This document shows positions 48,000 through 59,028 of a stretch of 64,000 bases of DNA, in pieces. This stretch comes from Chaetoderma sp. LZ-2023a (taxonomy: Eukaryota; Mollusca; Caudofoveata; Chaetodermatida; Chaetodermatidae). A program made the translations under genes and the position numbers. The notes below the pieces were generated by a model, which saw only the letters and a program-made list of their open reading frames with translations, did no database searches and was not told the DNA's origin. Positions within the stretch are counted from its first letter, which is position 1; each line of letters starts with the position of its first letter. The DNA lies in NCBI GenBank assembly GCA_034401795.1, contig CM067373.1:89238996-89302995 (forward strand), read 5' to 3'.

Positions 48000-48950
48000 A
48001 TAATCAGTGAATTAGATATTATTGGTAGGCATACATGCAGCATACATACAGCTTAAAGAAATTATTAAACGTGCGAAGATACCACGATGAAAGTGGACGG
48101 TTTGCTAGAGAATAGTAGTGTTATTATCTTTGCCCTTATAACCCTATTGTTCATGAACTCACCTCAGCATACATTGAAATTACAAATAAAAACAATGTCA
48201 CCTGTTGACACGATTCCAAAATCCAAGAGTAACTAGAAAACTCCAGCTGAGAAAATTCTCACTTGGGCTAACGTCTATAGAAAAGAGATACAATGAAAAA
48301 TGTGCTCAATTCTAGAAAGTTTCATGAAATCCATTTGCCAGTATGACATGTTTAATTTATATCACACATCCTTCATGCAACTTCAACACATCTTTTACAA
48401 CAACCTTGAGTTGTCCCACTTTTCACAGTCATATCGCAGGCAGCACAAAAATCTGGGATGAGATAGAGTGGGTAGCGGACAAAACAGGTGTTCATATTAA
48501 CACACGGATGTCTACCTGTTATACCAAAGTAATACAAAACGCCTACAACCAGTGCCATATTTAATGATGTCGTTGCCCTATTGTTATTAAAATGGTGGGA
48601 TCCATTCTGTCCATTAAGTATTTGTCATAATACAAATATATAACTTATTAGCTCACTGTCTGAATTGTATATCTTTGCCTCTTTTCATACTTGTCAAATA
48701 GTAGCTTTGCCACGGATTCGTGGGGCGCTAGGTTTAAAGACGATTTTAAGGCATCCATCGCTCTATCCACTCACCAATATTATTTGTCGCCCAGTGGGTG
48801 TGTGGGCCCCCTTATCGGGTGGGTCAAGGAAGGAATGGCGGCCCCGCCACGGCTGCTTCTGCTGCGGTTGTTGCTGCTGCAGCCCTTTAAACCGACCAGC
48901 TCAAATACAATAAATCCAGTATGTACGTGAGGGTGATGGGGAAAATTCCT
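48000..48950. other. Intron stretch, no clear feature
   Basis: Minus-strand text near 48440-48370 has clustered cysteines (CAACDMTVKSGTTQGCCKRC) that could be a further zinc finger of the CR1-like ORF1, but the pattern is too weak to claim. The rest shows no conserved frame. A GCTGCTG-rich patch lies at 48850-48890. Confidence 0.35.
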
Positions 48951-48954
48951 TTGA

Positions 48955-49600
48955 CAATTTCTGGATGTCTGGCTGACGGACTGACTGTATGAGTGACAGG
49001 ATGACCAACCAACAGACCGACGAACCGACTGCATGAGTGAGTAACCAGCAGTATGAGTGAGTGACCAACCGACCGACTGGCCGATTGCATGAGTGAGTGA
49101 CTGGCAGCCCAACTGCATGAGTGACTGATCGGATGACTACATAAATGATGGACTGACGGACGAACTGACCGACCGAACCACCTACCTACCAAGGCACCAA
49201 CCCAGCGACTGACCAACTCACTGACAGACAGGCGGACTGACTCGGTATTTGGCTGGCGATGTGAGTGGATGCCTGAGTGGGAGACTGGCTGATAGACTAA
49301 GCGAATGGCTGACTGGGTGACTGGCTGACTCAGTGAGTGGCTGACAGGGTGGTTTGACTGACTTAGACAATGACTGGGCTACTGGCTAAATGACTGGGCG
49401 AATAACTGCTTGGTGAACTAATTGATCTATTTGCCAATTTAACGCTTGGCTATATGTTGTTTAATTGATTGATCGTTTGGTATATTGATCGTGTGGTACA
49501 TTGGTTGATTGCTTGATTCGTTGATTACTATTTAACCGACTGTTCCATTTGGTAACGTTGTGACTGATCAATTGAATGATTGACTAATTATTTCAGTTAT
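48955..49600. repeat. GACT/GAGT minisatellite and TTGAT-rich degenerate repeat
   Basis: From 48965 to about 49430 the DNA consists of imperfect GACT, GAGT, GACC and GGCT units of the kind seen at 5540-6440 but more decayed. From about 49440 to 49600 it turns into degenerate TTGATTGAT units. Ser/Val/Gly-rich minus-strand frames are shadows. Confidence 0.75.
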
Positions 49601-49604
49601 GAGT

Positions 49605-49920
49605 GACAGGTCCATTGGTTGATTCATACTATCAATGGACCTTTGCAGTTTATCAACCAATCATATGACGTCATAATCAACAAAGTTACATGTATGATGA
49701 CGTCATAATCAATACGTGATGAATGACGTAGATAAGTTCGTCACAAATGCTTAATTAATGACAAACTAAGCATTGTTGAAAGAATTGTATGTCTTTACTA
49801 TCTCATAAAGATGCAGGTGAATATTTTGAAACTAATTTGACTGAGCGATGTTGCTGCCATTCGGCTGGAGCTCAGCTAAAGATTGGCGGGTCATAGGTAA
49901 ATGGATTCCTCCCTTGATAG
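49605..49920 (+). repeat. Foldback-family arm (copy 3, single arm)
   Basis: Matches the right arm of copy 1: 'tatcaaccaatcatatgacg', then 'gtatgatgacgtcataatca', 'gcttaattaatgacaaacta', 'gtatgtctttactatct', 'gaatattttgaaactaattt'. Two TGACGTCA sites remain (49666-49673, 49698-49705). The opposite arm is not found nearby, so this is a solo arm or a truncated copy. Confidence 0.75.
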
Positions 49921-50349
49921 GTTGGCTGGTTGGTCGGTTTGGTGTTTGGTGGTAGGTAGTAATGTATTGCCTGATATTTCTTATTTTGGTTTTATAGAGG
50001 CGATATGGCTTAAAATGTTGGACAACCTTAAGATGACGATATGTTTGACCAGTTAATTTCGATTTTACCAAGATGTCAAGCAGATGTGGATTTTTCTTAA
50101 GTGCTATTAGGGCCTATTGGGCAAAAGTGTAGAGGGTGTCTTAAATCATCTGTAATCTTTGATATCTATATTTCAAAATTTCGGCAAAGGGAATTATTTC
50201 ACGTTGATGAGCAAGACCTGGGTACACATTTACGTCCGACGGCATTTTGTTTCTAATTGCCTAATCTAACGATTCTTTAAGTTTCCTTTGATTGGCAGTT
50301 TCTTGGATTAGATACAGTGTAGCTCAGGCGCCTCCATGTCCCGTTTCTA

Positions 50350-50900
50350 TCTCCTCCTAGCTAGCTATTCCAGGGGAATGGCGGGTGGCCAGGGTATACA
50401 ACGAAACCGACCTCTAGGGCCGGTGGAATGATCACGTTCCAGTGGGGACGGGCGGGCATTCCCGCCTGTAAGAAATATCACTGTCTCGTCCCAGCTATTG
50501 GTGAATTCGGTATGACGCAGCATCCTGATGGTATTTACCTAATTGAAGACTTTATATTTTTTGCACAGCGAGTAGAAGCTGGCCTTTTTGGAAAGTGGTT
50601 TCGGGACTAGTCCCTGCTAATTTACAGCGTACCCTATTTTATATGTGACGATACACTGTCTGAGTGGTATCTCACCAAAGATACCTACACTATCCTTATA
50701 TATGGAAGGTACCCGTGTGAGGGATAACTCCTGGCGCATCCTAACTGGTTTAATATAAACTAATGCCTTAAGCGGGCCAATAAATTGGTTTTGTGAGAGG
50801 AAAACGCCTCGCACAGGCCTCCAGGCCTCCGTCGCAGGAAAATGCCTACCACGCCGAAGCGGAGGAAGAGGATCCGTGTATACCGTTCTCCTATTCAGAA
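50350..50900 (-). mobile_element. LTR fragment E, reversed orientation
   Basis: On the minus strand, 50870-50800 reads 'cgcttcggcgtggtaggcat' then 'tgtgcgaggcgttttcctct', and 50460-50400 reads 'aacgtgatcattccaccggc'. The same blocks lie in the same order in LTR C and LTR D. It is closest to D. Only the distal part is present. Fossil. Confidence 0.6.
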
Positions 50901-51929
50901 ATAATGCAAAGGTGCTGAATTATATATGTGTTATATGAGGGTTTTTATTGTGATGTACACTGATTTACATCGAGGTGGTGCGCCGATTTCAGCAGAAGTC
51001 GGTACAGTCACCTCCCTAACTTTGTCGCTGTGTTAGTCAGTGTCATTTTATTTTGGCGGGCCTTCTCAAGGAACTGATCTAACTATTAAGTTTTGAGTCC
51101 AGACACAGAAGATCTTATGCTGCAAAGTTTGTCTTCTTGCGTAGCTCGCTCAGGCACCCATCTCGGAACGTACCTATTGAGCTGACCCCTCAAGCAGACA
51201 GCGCATACTTGTTGCCTGGGCGACGAGTCATGGAGTCGATGAGTGACTCTTGACTACGCGTCAGCACAACCACATATAACAAGACAAAGATAGGACAGCA
51301 CAAAAGCCTTAAATAAGCAGGCAATAACGGTTAACTGTGTTAGGGTAAATGTCCCAAAGTTCACTACTCGGTCGTTCCTACTATAATTATATTTTCACAA
51401 TGAATCCCTACTTTGGTTTAGAATCAAAATCAATGTCTATCCTAATATCTACCAGTGAAGGTAGCCTACTGGGAGCGTGAGCGTGAGTCGTCACGGCTTT
51501 GATTCTATCCGTCGAGAAACCTCAGTGAATTCAAGGATCAGCTCTAACCAAACCAGTGGAGGTGGGGAGGGGGGTTACTAGACAATTATTGGCCAGATGG
51601 CCGGAGAGGCGTGGCAAGAGACATCTGCTCTAAAGTGGCTAGTAGGCCATTAAAGTTGTTGGCCAGTTATAGAAAGACGGCTCGCTATGTAGCTTGGTGC
51701 GAAGCCGCGAAAGCGACTTTACAATAAACAGTCTACTTTCCTGAGCAGTGGTCCCTAACTACTATTGTTTCCTATCCTAATATCTGAGCTAATATTAAGC
51801 TAGCAGTTCGGTACCATGTTCTGTGTCTATTGGTGCAGGCACGAAAAATGGTCCCTAGCGAAAAAGCATTGCTGTTTAGAAAATGGTGTATTGTACATCT
51901 GTATTATTAAAAAGCGAGTGCAAGGTTTT

Positions 51930-51934
<5 letters not shown>
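50901..51934. other. No feature recognised
   Basis: Intron DNA without a conserved frame, strong simple repeat or repeat partner in this window. Confidence 0.45.

Positions 51935-52023
<89 letters not shown>
51935..52023. repeat. (AT)n microsatellite, about 44 units
   Basis: An uninterrupted AT dinucleotide run. The Ile-Tyr repeat ORF over it is an artefact. Confidence 0.95.
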
Positions 52024-52026
<3 letters not shown>

Positions 52027-52940
52027 TGGAACAAGAGAACAGTTTAAGAACGGCAATTTACAATTTACGCAGTGGTAAAGACGGTTTAACTGTAAACCTA
52101 CATGTAATCAGCACAAAAATGGTATAATACTAATTAGGACAAAGGGCGCCTGTTAGTCACCAGCGCTTGAATATGTATATTAATTAAGAAAAATGAGCCT
52201 GTCAGTCATCAGCGCAAACAAAAGTCTATAATGTGTAGATGTTTGTAGAAGGCGGCGTCTCGTTAGAGGTGGGGGGGGGGGCCATGAGGTGATTACTTAA
52301 CAGTTCTATTTGAGAGTCATTATCACAGGTAATGATGTCCTGCACCGTAGAAACTCAGGAAGGTTGGTGACCGAAAAGAAATGCTGGAAGAGGACACGCT
52401 GGATGATATGAAGGCGTGTATTAGAAGTTAATAGTTGACGGCACAAGATGACTTTCGCCACAAGCTCAGGTGAGACGACGAAATCAATGTTCGCAGTGAA
52501 AAGCGGCTTAATGTAAGTTGCCTAAGCACTTGTTGTTTATAGCACTAGATAAATATGCTACTTAGTTTATTTTAACCACAATTTGGCATGGCTCGGACAG
52601 CCCTGGCGAGATATAAAACGAGTATGTCGTACACAGTCAATTTCAGATGGTGTTTGTCTAAATTGGCGCTTATCCAACGTGGTGTGGATGGTGGTCCTAC
52701 TGCGCCTCTACGTGATTCGAGGCGGCTTACGACCGTTTATACTTTTAGTTTTATTAGAGAAAATTGGTTGTGCTGTGTCGACGGTTCAGCACCCGATCAT
52801 GGTGTCACGTATCGGTCAACAACTGTGAAGGTGTAGATTGCCAAAAACCGCTGCGCAAAAGTGTTTGAGAGAGCCTTATGGTTATGACAATCGTATCGGA
52901 CAACTCCTCGTCCCTACTGAGGAATAGATTTGTGTGCGTC
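52024..52940. other. No gene recognised
   Basis: Contains a G run (52271-52281) and a 'gatataaaacg' stretch near 52609 that resembles a TATA box but lacks the neighbouring boxes of the LTR promoters. No supported coding. Confidence 0.4.
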
Positions 52941-52944
52941 TTTT

Positions 52945-53945
52945 TATTGGTTTGGTTGGCGTATATCGAGTCCCTGATTCCAGGTTCCATTCAGGCCATT
53001 CTAGGCTGGTTTTATTTCAGTTACACCGGTACCCATTTATACTCCTGGGTGGAGAGAGGCGACGAGGAGTGATGGAAATTGCCTATGTTTCCAGCAGAGA
53101 CGCGATCCCGGGGTCTCCGCTCGTCGGTTCACAGCTCTGCTTGTTACCGCCTCCTCTAACTGAGGAATAGTAGAAGAAAATATTGGTTTGGTTGGCGTCT
53201 ATCGAGTCCCTGATGCAAGGTCCCATTAACGCCATTCTAGGCTGGTCTTATTTCGGTCTATTATCGGTAACTTCGCCAGTTTTTACCCATTTATACACCT
53301 GGCTGGAGAGAGGCGATGAGGAGTGAAGAAGATTGCCTATGTTTCCATCGATCGTCAGTTGGCCAAACAGAGATGCGATCCTGGGGTCGCCGGTTTCACA
53401 GCTCTGCTCATTACCACCTGAGCTACCGCCTCCTCTAACTGAGGAAAAGTGAAGTTATTGGTTTGGTTGGCATCTACCGTGGTTTTTATTTCAGTCTCTT
53501 ATTGGTAACTTCTCCAGTTTTTATACCGGTACCCATTCATACTCCTGGGTGGAAAGAGGCAACGAGGAGTGAAGGAGATTGCCTATGTTTTCAGCGATCG
53601 TCAGTTGGCCGAACAGAGACGCGATCCTGGGGTCACCAGTTTCACAGATATGCTCGTTACCGCCTCCTGAACTGAGGAATAGTAGAAGTTATTGGTTTGG
53701 TTGGCGTCTATCGAGTCCCTGATTCCAGGTCCAATTCACGCCATCCTAGGCTGGTTTTTATTTCAGTCTGTTATTGGTAACTTCCCCAGCTTTTACCCAT
53801 TTTTACTCCTGGGTGGAGAGAGGCGACGAGGAGTGAAGGAGATCACCTTATGTTTCCAGCGATCATCAGTTGGCCGAATGGAGACGCGATCCCGGGGTTG
53901 CCAGTTTCACAGCTCTGTTCGTTACCACCTCCTCAACTGAGGAAT
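52945..53945. repeat. Tandem repeat, four units of about 235-275 bp
   Basis: The phrase 'ttggtttggttggcgtctat' (with small changes) starts units near 52947, 53182, 53457 and 53690. Each unit goes on through 'ccattctaggctggttttat', 'tactcctgggtggagagagg', 'cgatcgtcagttggcc', 'gagacgcgatcc' and ends 'cctcctctaactgaggaata'. The third unit lost part of its start. Frames over it are not conserved. Confidence 0.85.
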
Positions 53946-53949
53946 AGTG

Positions 53950-54070
53950 GCTGATACGGGTCCTTTTATACTCTATGGTGGCCAATCAGAAGCCACCACC
54001 GGAAATCCCTTACAACCAATAAGCGCACTACAACACCAGGAAAAGAACACGTGTACGTGACGTCATACGC
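53950..54070 (-). promoter_or_regulatory. Promoter-like site (CRE, CCAAT, TATA) facing the tandem repeat
   Basis: On the minus strand: TGACGTCA (about 54065-54058), then CTGATTGGCC (about 53992-53983, a CCAAT box), then GTATAAAAGGACC (about 53973-53961). The tandem repeat starts about 20 bp later. The box order is that of the LTR promoters at 7.4, 13.0 and 27.0 kb, but the remaining sequence differs. It may be the promoter of another LTR family, or of a transcript through the array. Confidence 0.45.
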
Positions 54071-54690
54071 CTTCACCCTAACCGGATGATGGACCATGCG
54101 TAGTACGGGCCATAGTGTATTTATAACTCTTCAATTTAATGACATCTGAGCCATTCCTGATCCTATTTTAATTTGGTTGGCGGATTCATGTTTCCCAGCG
54201 AATCCTGTTTAATATTCATCTTTAGATGAAAAGGATAGGCCTCGTATTAACAATTTGGAAACATGGGCAATTATATACATAAAAGATGCCTTACCCCCAC
54301 GCTGTCTATGCTGCATAAGTAGGCTATCTCGAATGACGCTCATGCGTGGTGCGAGTTCTCACGGACTTGATCTTTTTCGCGACTCTGCTGATATAGGGCT
54401 ATGTACGCCTGTCCACAGGACCATGAGGGGTGAGTTTGGAGCATCTCAGCCTGGACAGTTTCGTCCCGAGCGACTGAATGACCAGGAAGGTTAGTGTTCG
54501 ACATGCCTGTCTTCGCCATGATTAATATCGCAAAGGTTCCTAGTTGCTCGCAATCTTAAAGGGCATTTAGTTTTACCAACATACTGCTGTTAGCATAATT
54601 TGCAGGATAATAAATAAATGGTGTCTTTAGAATCGCAATTTCAATTAGACTGAATTTGGAATTTGTCTTTGTTTTGCAAGCTCATACATG
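54071..54690. other. No feature recognised
   Basis: Intron DNA between the promoter-like site and the diverged repeat field. No conserved frame seen. Confidence 0.4.
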
Positions 54691-55734
54691 TTATTTTATT
54701 TGGAAGAAGTAGGTCCAATTTATAGCTTTTCTTTCCACATTCCGAAATTCTCCTACGCCTATAATTGGACGACTGTGACGAACCTGGCTAGGCCTGTGAT
54801 CTGTGAAATTGATTTGCTGATAAATGACACCGTTTTAGACCCATCGGATCTATACTTGATATACTCCTAGTACACTGCAGGGTATGTATAGGCCTTCAAT
54901 AAAAATTGGATCTGGTGTATGGTTTCCGAGTTCCATTTTCCTTTCCCAAAAAGGCCCATAGAAAATGCATTGGAGCAATATTTGGTGAGCAACTGATGCT
55001 AGCGTTTTTTCTCAATCGTCTTGAAATTTAACATATGTCTATCATCTCTCTTGAGCCGCATCCTGAGCCAAAAAGATGTTTGGGTTCAATAACCCATTTC
55101 TTAGAAAATGCTGCATAAGTACAATTTGGTGGCATCCTTATAATTCTTACTTCTATGATGGTCAGAGTGTTGTAATTTGAGACATCGCTTGATACTAGAG
55201 GCTCCAATTGTTTACATCAGGAAAATGGTTAGTGAACCAATTAACATCTATGTTATTGCAAATATGCACACTGACAAATATTTCCTCGATTTGGCGATAG
55301 ATTAAGAAATTATGTCTAGATTGTTTCGTGATTTGAGCCGGCTGATCCGGGTCGAAGGTGCCTCTTAGATGCCATTTACGGAACAACGATACCGTGATCG
55401 GTTCATGAGATATCCTAATTTTTGTAAAGCAGACAAATATTTCCATAGGGAATGTATTGAAAATTGATTTGATGATACATGGTCCAGTTTTGGAACTATC
55501 ACCTCTAAACGTGAGACATTCCTAGTACGCATCAGGGCTTGTATAGGCCCTTTATAGAAATTGGATCTGGTGTACGGTTTCCGAGAAATCCCCTTTTGCT
55601 TGACCAAAAAGGCCCATAAGAAATGTACAGGAATGATATTCAGACCACAACGCCTCCTAGAGTTTCTTACAGATGATGGTGAAATTGAACAGCCTTCTAG
55701 CATCAGTTAGCCTATGATCTTCAGATTCTGCATA

Positions 55735-55783
55735 CAGATCTATCACAGATTATTGTTTTTACTCAGGATCTTTCTTATTATAC

Positions 55784-55857
<74 letters not shown>

Positions 55858-56575
55858 CTGGGATGCAAAATATTTTTTCAAAATGGCCGCCATGAAAAAT
55901 TTTGGGCAAAAATACCAGTTTTCGTTTTTTGCAGAAATGAGCTCAGGATGACAATTAAAATAAACAATTTTGAACAATTTTTTTCGAAAATTTTTGGGAG
56001 GAAAAATGACGGCCAGGCGAACTTTTTGGGGTCAAAATGACCAAAAAAAACTTTTTTACAGAAATGAACTTGGGGTGAAAAGAAAAAATTTCAAAATATT
56101 TTTTTCCAAAATGCCCGCCAAAATGAGTTTTGGTCCGATCGACTTGAAATTTGCTGAACATCTAGGGCTCATATTAACTTGATATGGTGTCAAATTTCAG
56201 GTTGATCCGACCAACAGTTTTCGAAAAACTGTGGCTGCCACATATCCCCATAGTAAACCTATGGGAGCAATATTGGAACAGTGTTATCTCCTATAGTTTT
56301 CTTCCGATTCTCTTCAAACCTGGCCAGATTCTAGAGCCTTGAGAGATCTAAATAATTTCTGATGAAAATTTAAATATCTACCTTCGGGTCAAGGTCATTC
56401 ATGGGCAAATCTTTCGCAGATTTCACGTTTGGCATAAGTTACCTGCCTTTCGTCAAGCAACTTCAATGATCATGCTAGAAGACACACCATATTTCAACTC
56501 TTTATTAGAAGAGGCCTTATACTATTTCTTCATGGCCATACATCGCAGATTTACAGTTACTTCAGTAAATGTTCT
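55735..56575 (+). repeat. Dispersed repeat (copy in plus orientation), matches 62845-63470 inverted
   Basis: Starts 'tcacagattattgtttttac' with 'tcaggatctttcttatta' and ends near 'catcgcagatttacagttac' with 'ttcagtaaatg'. The reverse complement of the same sequence, including 'gaaatgagctcaggatgac' and 'ggccgccat'-type blocks, lies at 62845-63470. Inside are two or three imperfect units of 'aaatgaactcggggtgaaaa' type (about 55875, 55990, 56065). No coding capacity is seen. Possibly a MITE or another non-autonomous DNA element. Confidence 0.55.
55783..55856. repeat. (TTA)n microsatellite, about 24 units
   Basis: Perfect ATT/TTA run next to the 'tcttattatac' block. Confidence 0.95.
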
Positions 56576-56584
56576 CTAGTTAAT

Positions 56585-56638
56585 CTGCGATGCAATCGCA
56601 GATTGTTATTTTTACTCAGGATCTTTCTTATTATACTT

Positions 56639-56692
<54 letters not shown>

Positions 56693-56804
56693 TTGCGATG
56701 CAATCGCAGATTGTTATTTTTACTCAGGATCTTTCTTATTATACTTATTATTATTATTATTAATCGCAGATTGTTATTTTTACTCAGGATCTTTCTTATT
56801 ATAC

Positions 56805-56839
<35 letters not shown>

Positions 56840-56885
56840 CTGCGATGCAATCGCAGTTTGTTATTTTTACTCAGGATCTTTCTTC
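56585..56885. repeat. Four units of a 45-bp motif separated by (TTA)n tracts
   Basis: The motif 'cgcagattgttatttttact' followed by 'caggatctttcttattatac' occurs at about 56597, 56706, 56765 and 56851 (the last as 'cgcagtttg'), each of the first three followed by a TTA run of different length. These are tandem duplications of the end of the 55735 repeat. Confidence 0.85.
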
Positions 56886-57729
56886 ATGAGAATTCTTACT
56901 TCTGTCCCTGTCAGAGGGTTGACATTTTGTACATCCCTAGATACCAGAGGCTACTATTGCTTACTAAAATAGAATCGTTAGTCGACATATTAACGTTTCT
57001 ATTATTGCAAATCTGCACACTAAACAATATTTCCATGATTTGCTGACAGATGACGGAATCATAGTCGGATTGTTTAGATCACCTGATCCGGGGAAGAATT
57101 GCCTCTCAGACACCATTTACAGAACTCTGATATCCCGAACGGTTCATGAGATATTGAGATTTTTGTATCGTAGACAAATATGTCAATAGGGGATATATTG
57201 GAAATTGATTTGATGATAGATGACCCAGTTTTGAAATTATCATATCTAAACTTGCTACATTTCTAGTAGGCACCAGGCATGTACAGATCATCTACAGAAA
57301 TTGGATCTGGTATATGGTTCCCGAGAATTCCACGTTTTCTTGTCCAAAATGTCCAATTGGAAATATAATGGAGTGCTATTCGGACAGTAATTCGTCATAG
57401 AGTTTCTTGCAGATCATGGAGAAACTTAACAGACATCTAGCATCTGTTAACCCGCACCTGATAACCACATATTTTCCCCGGTCCATTGAGTACTATTTGC
57501 GATTTCTAGCCTCCAAACTTGAGACACTTTTAGCACACCTTCGGCCCTGGGATGTTTTTATTTTTATTTTGGATCCAGTGGATAATTTCTGAGGAATACA
57601 CTTATCCGTGGCCAAAATGCCTCAAAGAAAATGTATGAGAGTGATATTCTGATAGCGACTCCCCTTCAGGTTTCTGCAGATCATGTTAAAACTTAACATC
57701 TTTCCAGAATCCATAGTCACACATCCGAC

Positions 57730-58115
57730 CCAAAATCAAGGAAACGGCCATCAAAGGTCAAATAAAGGATAAATTAATTAATTGTTTGGCCCAGGTAGTC
57801 AGAAATAATCGAAATTCACCATATTTAATTTCCTCCATCAACCCCAACAGGTAAAGGGGTGTAATTCATGCCAAAACCTAAAATTGGTCACTTTGACCCC
57901 TGATTGAACTTGACCTTGGACGGGTCGCTTTCAAACCATCAAGAGAATCGAAATTCGTCATATTGAACTGACACAATCAACTTCAACCGGTAAAGGGAGG
58001 TAATTTATGCCAAAAACAAAAATTGGTCCGCTTTTTGCATGAATTGCCTCCCTTTAGCTTTAATTCATTAATTTCTCCTTTATTTGACATTTAATGGCAT
58101 TTTCCTTGATTTTGG
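57730..58115. mobile_element. MITE-like element with terminal inverted repeats
   Basis: The left arm (57730-57784, 'ccaaaatcaaggaaacggcc' and on) is the inverse of the right arm (58059-58115, ending 'ttttccttgattttgg'), with about 85 percent pairing. Inside, 'ggtaaaggggtgtaattcat' (about 57851) and 'ggtaaagggaggtaatttat' (about 57990) repeat each other. It is about 386 bp without coding capacity. A short target-site duplication is not evident. Confidence 0.6.
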
Positions 58116-58844
58116 TAAAAAATTCAACTACAGCAAATCAGGACACATTATTTTATAATTTAGGATCAAGGCTATCGGTTTTCAAGAAATCAGTTTTTCC
58201 ATACACTGTGTAAAACTATGGTAATTTCAACCATGGATCTTTGAATTGCGACAACACTTAGACTTTTTATCAGATCAGCATCAATGTTCAATGATCATAT
58301 GAGAAGAGGGCTTATAATACTCCTTAATGCCCAGTCATCGCAGATTTACAGTTACTTCAGTAAATGTGTTCTAGTTGAATTTTCTTATTCTGCCGCACAC
58401 ATACCTTGATATGATTCCATATCAAGCCATCGCCAAGAAGTAGATACATAAGAACACGCTAAAACACGCGAGTTTGAGGAAGAACATATATATGTAGCGT
58501 AGCGCTCACAAACTCATAGCTATCAGTATCGAGAGATTTGTTTAAATGGGCTTTGACCTTTGACATTACCGATAATTCTTTGCGACAGGGGATTGAATGG
58601 CGGTTCCAACTTTTTACAAGCCCAAACGTACTCATTTTAAAAACTCATCAACGTTGCGTAGTTTATATTACCAATTCCATTTCAATGATAGGGCGAATCA
58701 CTGGTAATTTTGATTTTGAGCCATGGAAGAAGTCGGTTAATTTCTTCATATTTATAACAAATAATTTGACTTTCAATTTTTCACATTCCCACAATCCCAA
58801 AATAAATACATTTTGATAATGTCAGCCAAGTATCTGTAGCATAC
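58116..58844. other. Intron stretch before exon, no gene feature
   Basis: Includes another 'catcgcagatttacagttac' block (about 58337) that belongs to the 55735/62845 repeat family. Otherwise no feature seen. Confidence 0.4.
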
Positions 58845-58953
58845 CTGTAAAGCATTGAACACGTCGAACAGCGCCCTTGAAACCAGCCAACGCGCGTCTG
58901 TCTTGAAGGCTTGGGTATTTGGTTCAGCACGGCTAAACTGCAGTAAGCCCCAC
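58845..58953 (-). CDS. Host gene, internal exon (end of CBM9-like domain and helix)
   Basis: 109 nt. The acceptor CTACCCCGCAG and the donor TTACAG followed by GTATGC both fit consensus. The first base completes the Arg codon begun in the 60736-60806 exon, and the exon ends at a codon boundary. The protein is WGLLQFSRAEPNTQAFKTDA followed by RWLVSRALFDVFNALQ. The opening W-G-x-x-Q-F-S completes the conserved R-W-G-x-x-Q-F signature of CBM9-like proteins, and an amphipathic helix follows, as in bacterial relatives. A second AG 15 bp inside the exon would break the frame and is less likely. Confidence 0.85.
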
Positions 58954-59028
58954 CTGCGGGGTAGAGATCGGAATAACTAAAGCTTTGAAATGTGATTGAA
59001 TAAAGGTACAGACAACAGATCATAATAG

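Larger units (their letters stand above)
39860..48000 (-). mobile_element. CR1-like LINE, old, split by a younger LINE
   Basis: Minus strand, in order: a PHD-finger-like segment (about 47725-47593), ORF1 remainder to 46816, interruption by the LINE at 42840-46802, SGNH esterase (42830-42083), endonuclease start (42004-41792), endonuclease-RT linker (about 41560-41400), RT (about 41200-40590), C-terminal tail to about 39870. PHD plus esterase in ORF1 is an established feature of CR1-like non-LTR retrotransposons. Without the insertion it is about 4.2 kb, a normal size. Many stops and frame changes show it is old. Its 5' end near 48000 is approximate. It lies in the same orientation as the host gene. 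Confidence 0.75.
54690..57720. repeat. Field of diverged repeat units with nested inserts
   Basis: The phrases 'gaaattgatttgatgata', 'gacccagttttg', 'gaaattggatctggtgta', 'cggtttccgag' and 'ccaaaaaggcccataag' recur in the same order at about 54805-54980, 55450-55650, 57190-57380 and, weaker, 57440-57640. They are copies of one old non-coding repeat. The stretch 55735-56880 between the second and third copies is a separate repeat. Confidence 0.55.

Noticed and set aside
48373-48558. Cys-rich minus-strand ORF as a second zinc finger of the CR1-like ORF1
   Set aside because: Cys spacing is too irregular to claim; kept only as a remark.
52600-52620. TATA-like 'gatataaaacg' as a promoter
   Set aside because: Lacks the CCAAT and CRE boxes seen at the other sites and has no downstream feature.
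58845-58937. Alternative acceptor 15-16 bp inside the 58845-58953 exon
   Set aside because: It would put the exon out of phase with 60736-60806 and give a less protein-like reading in the final exon.
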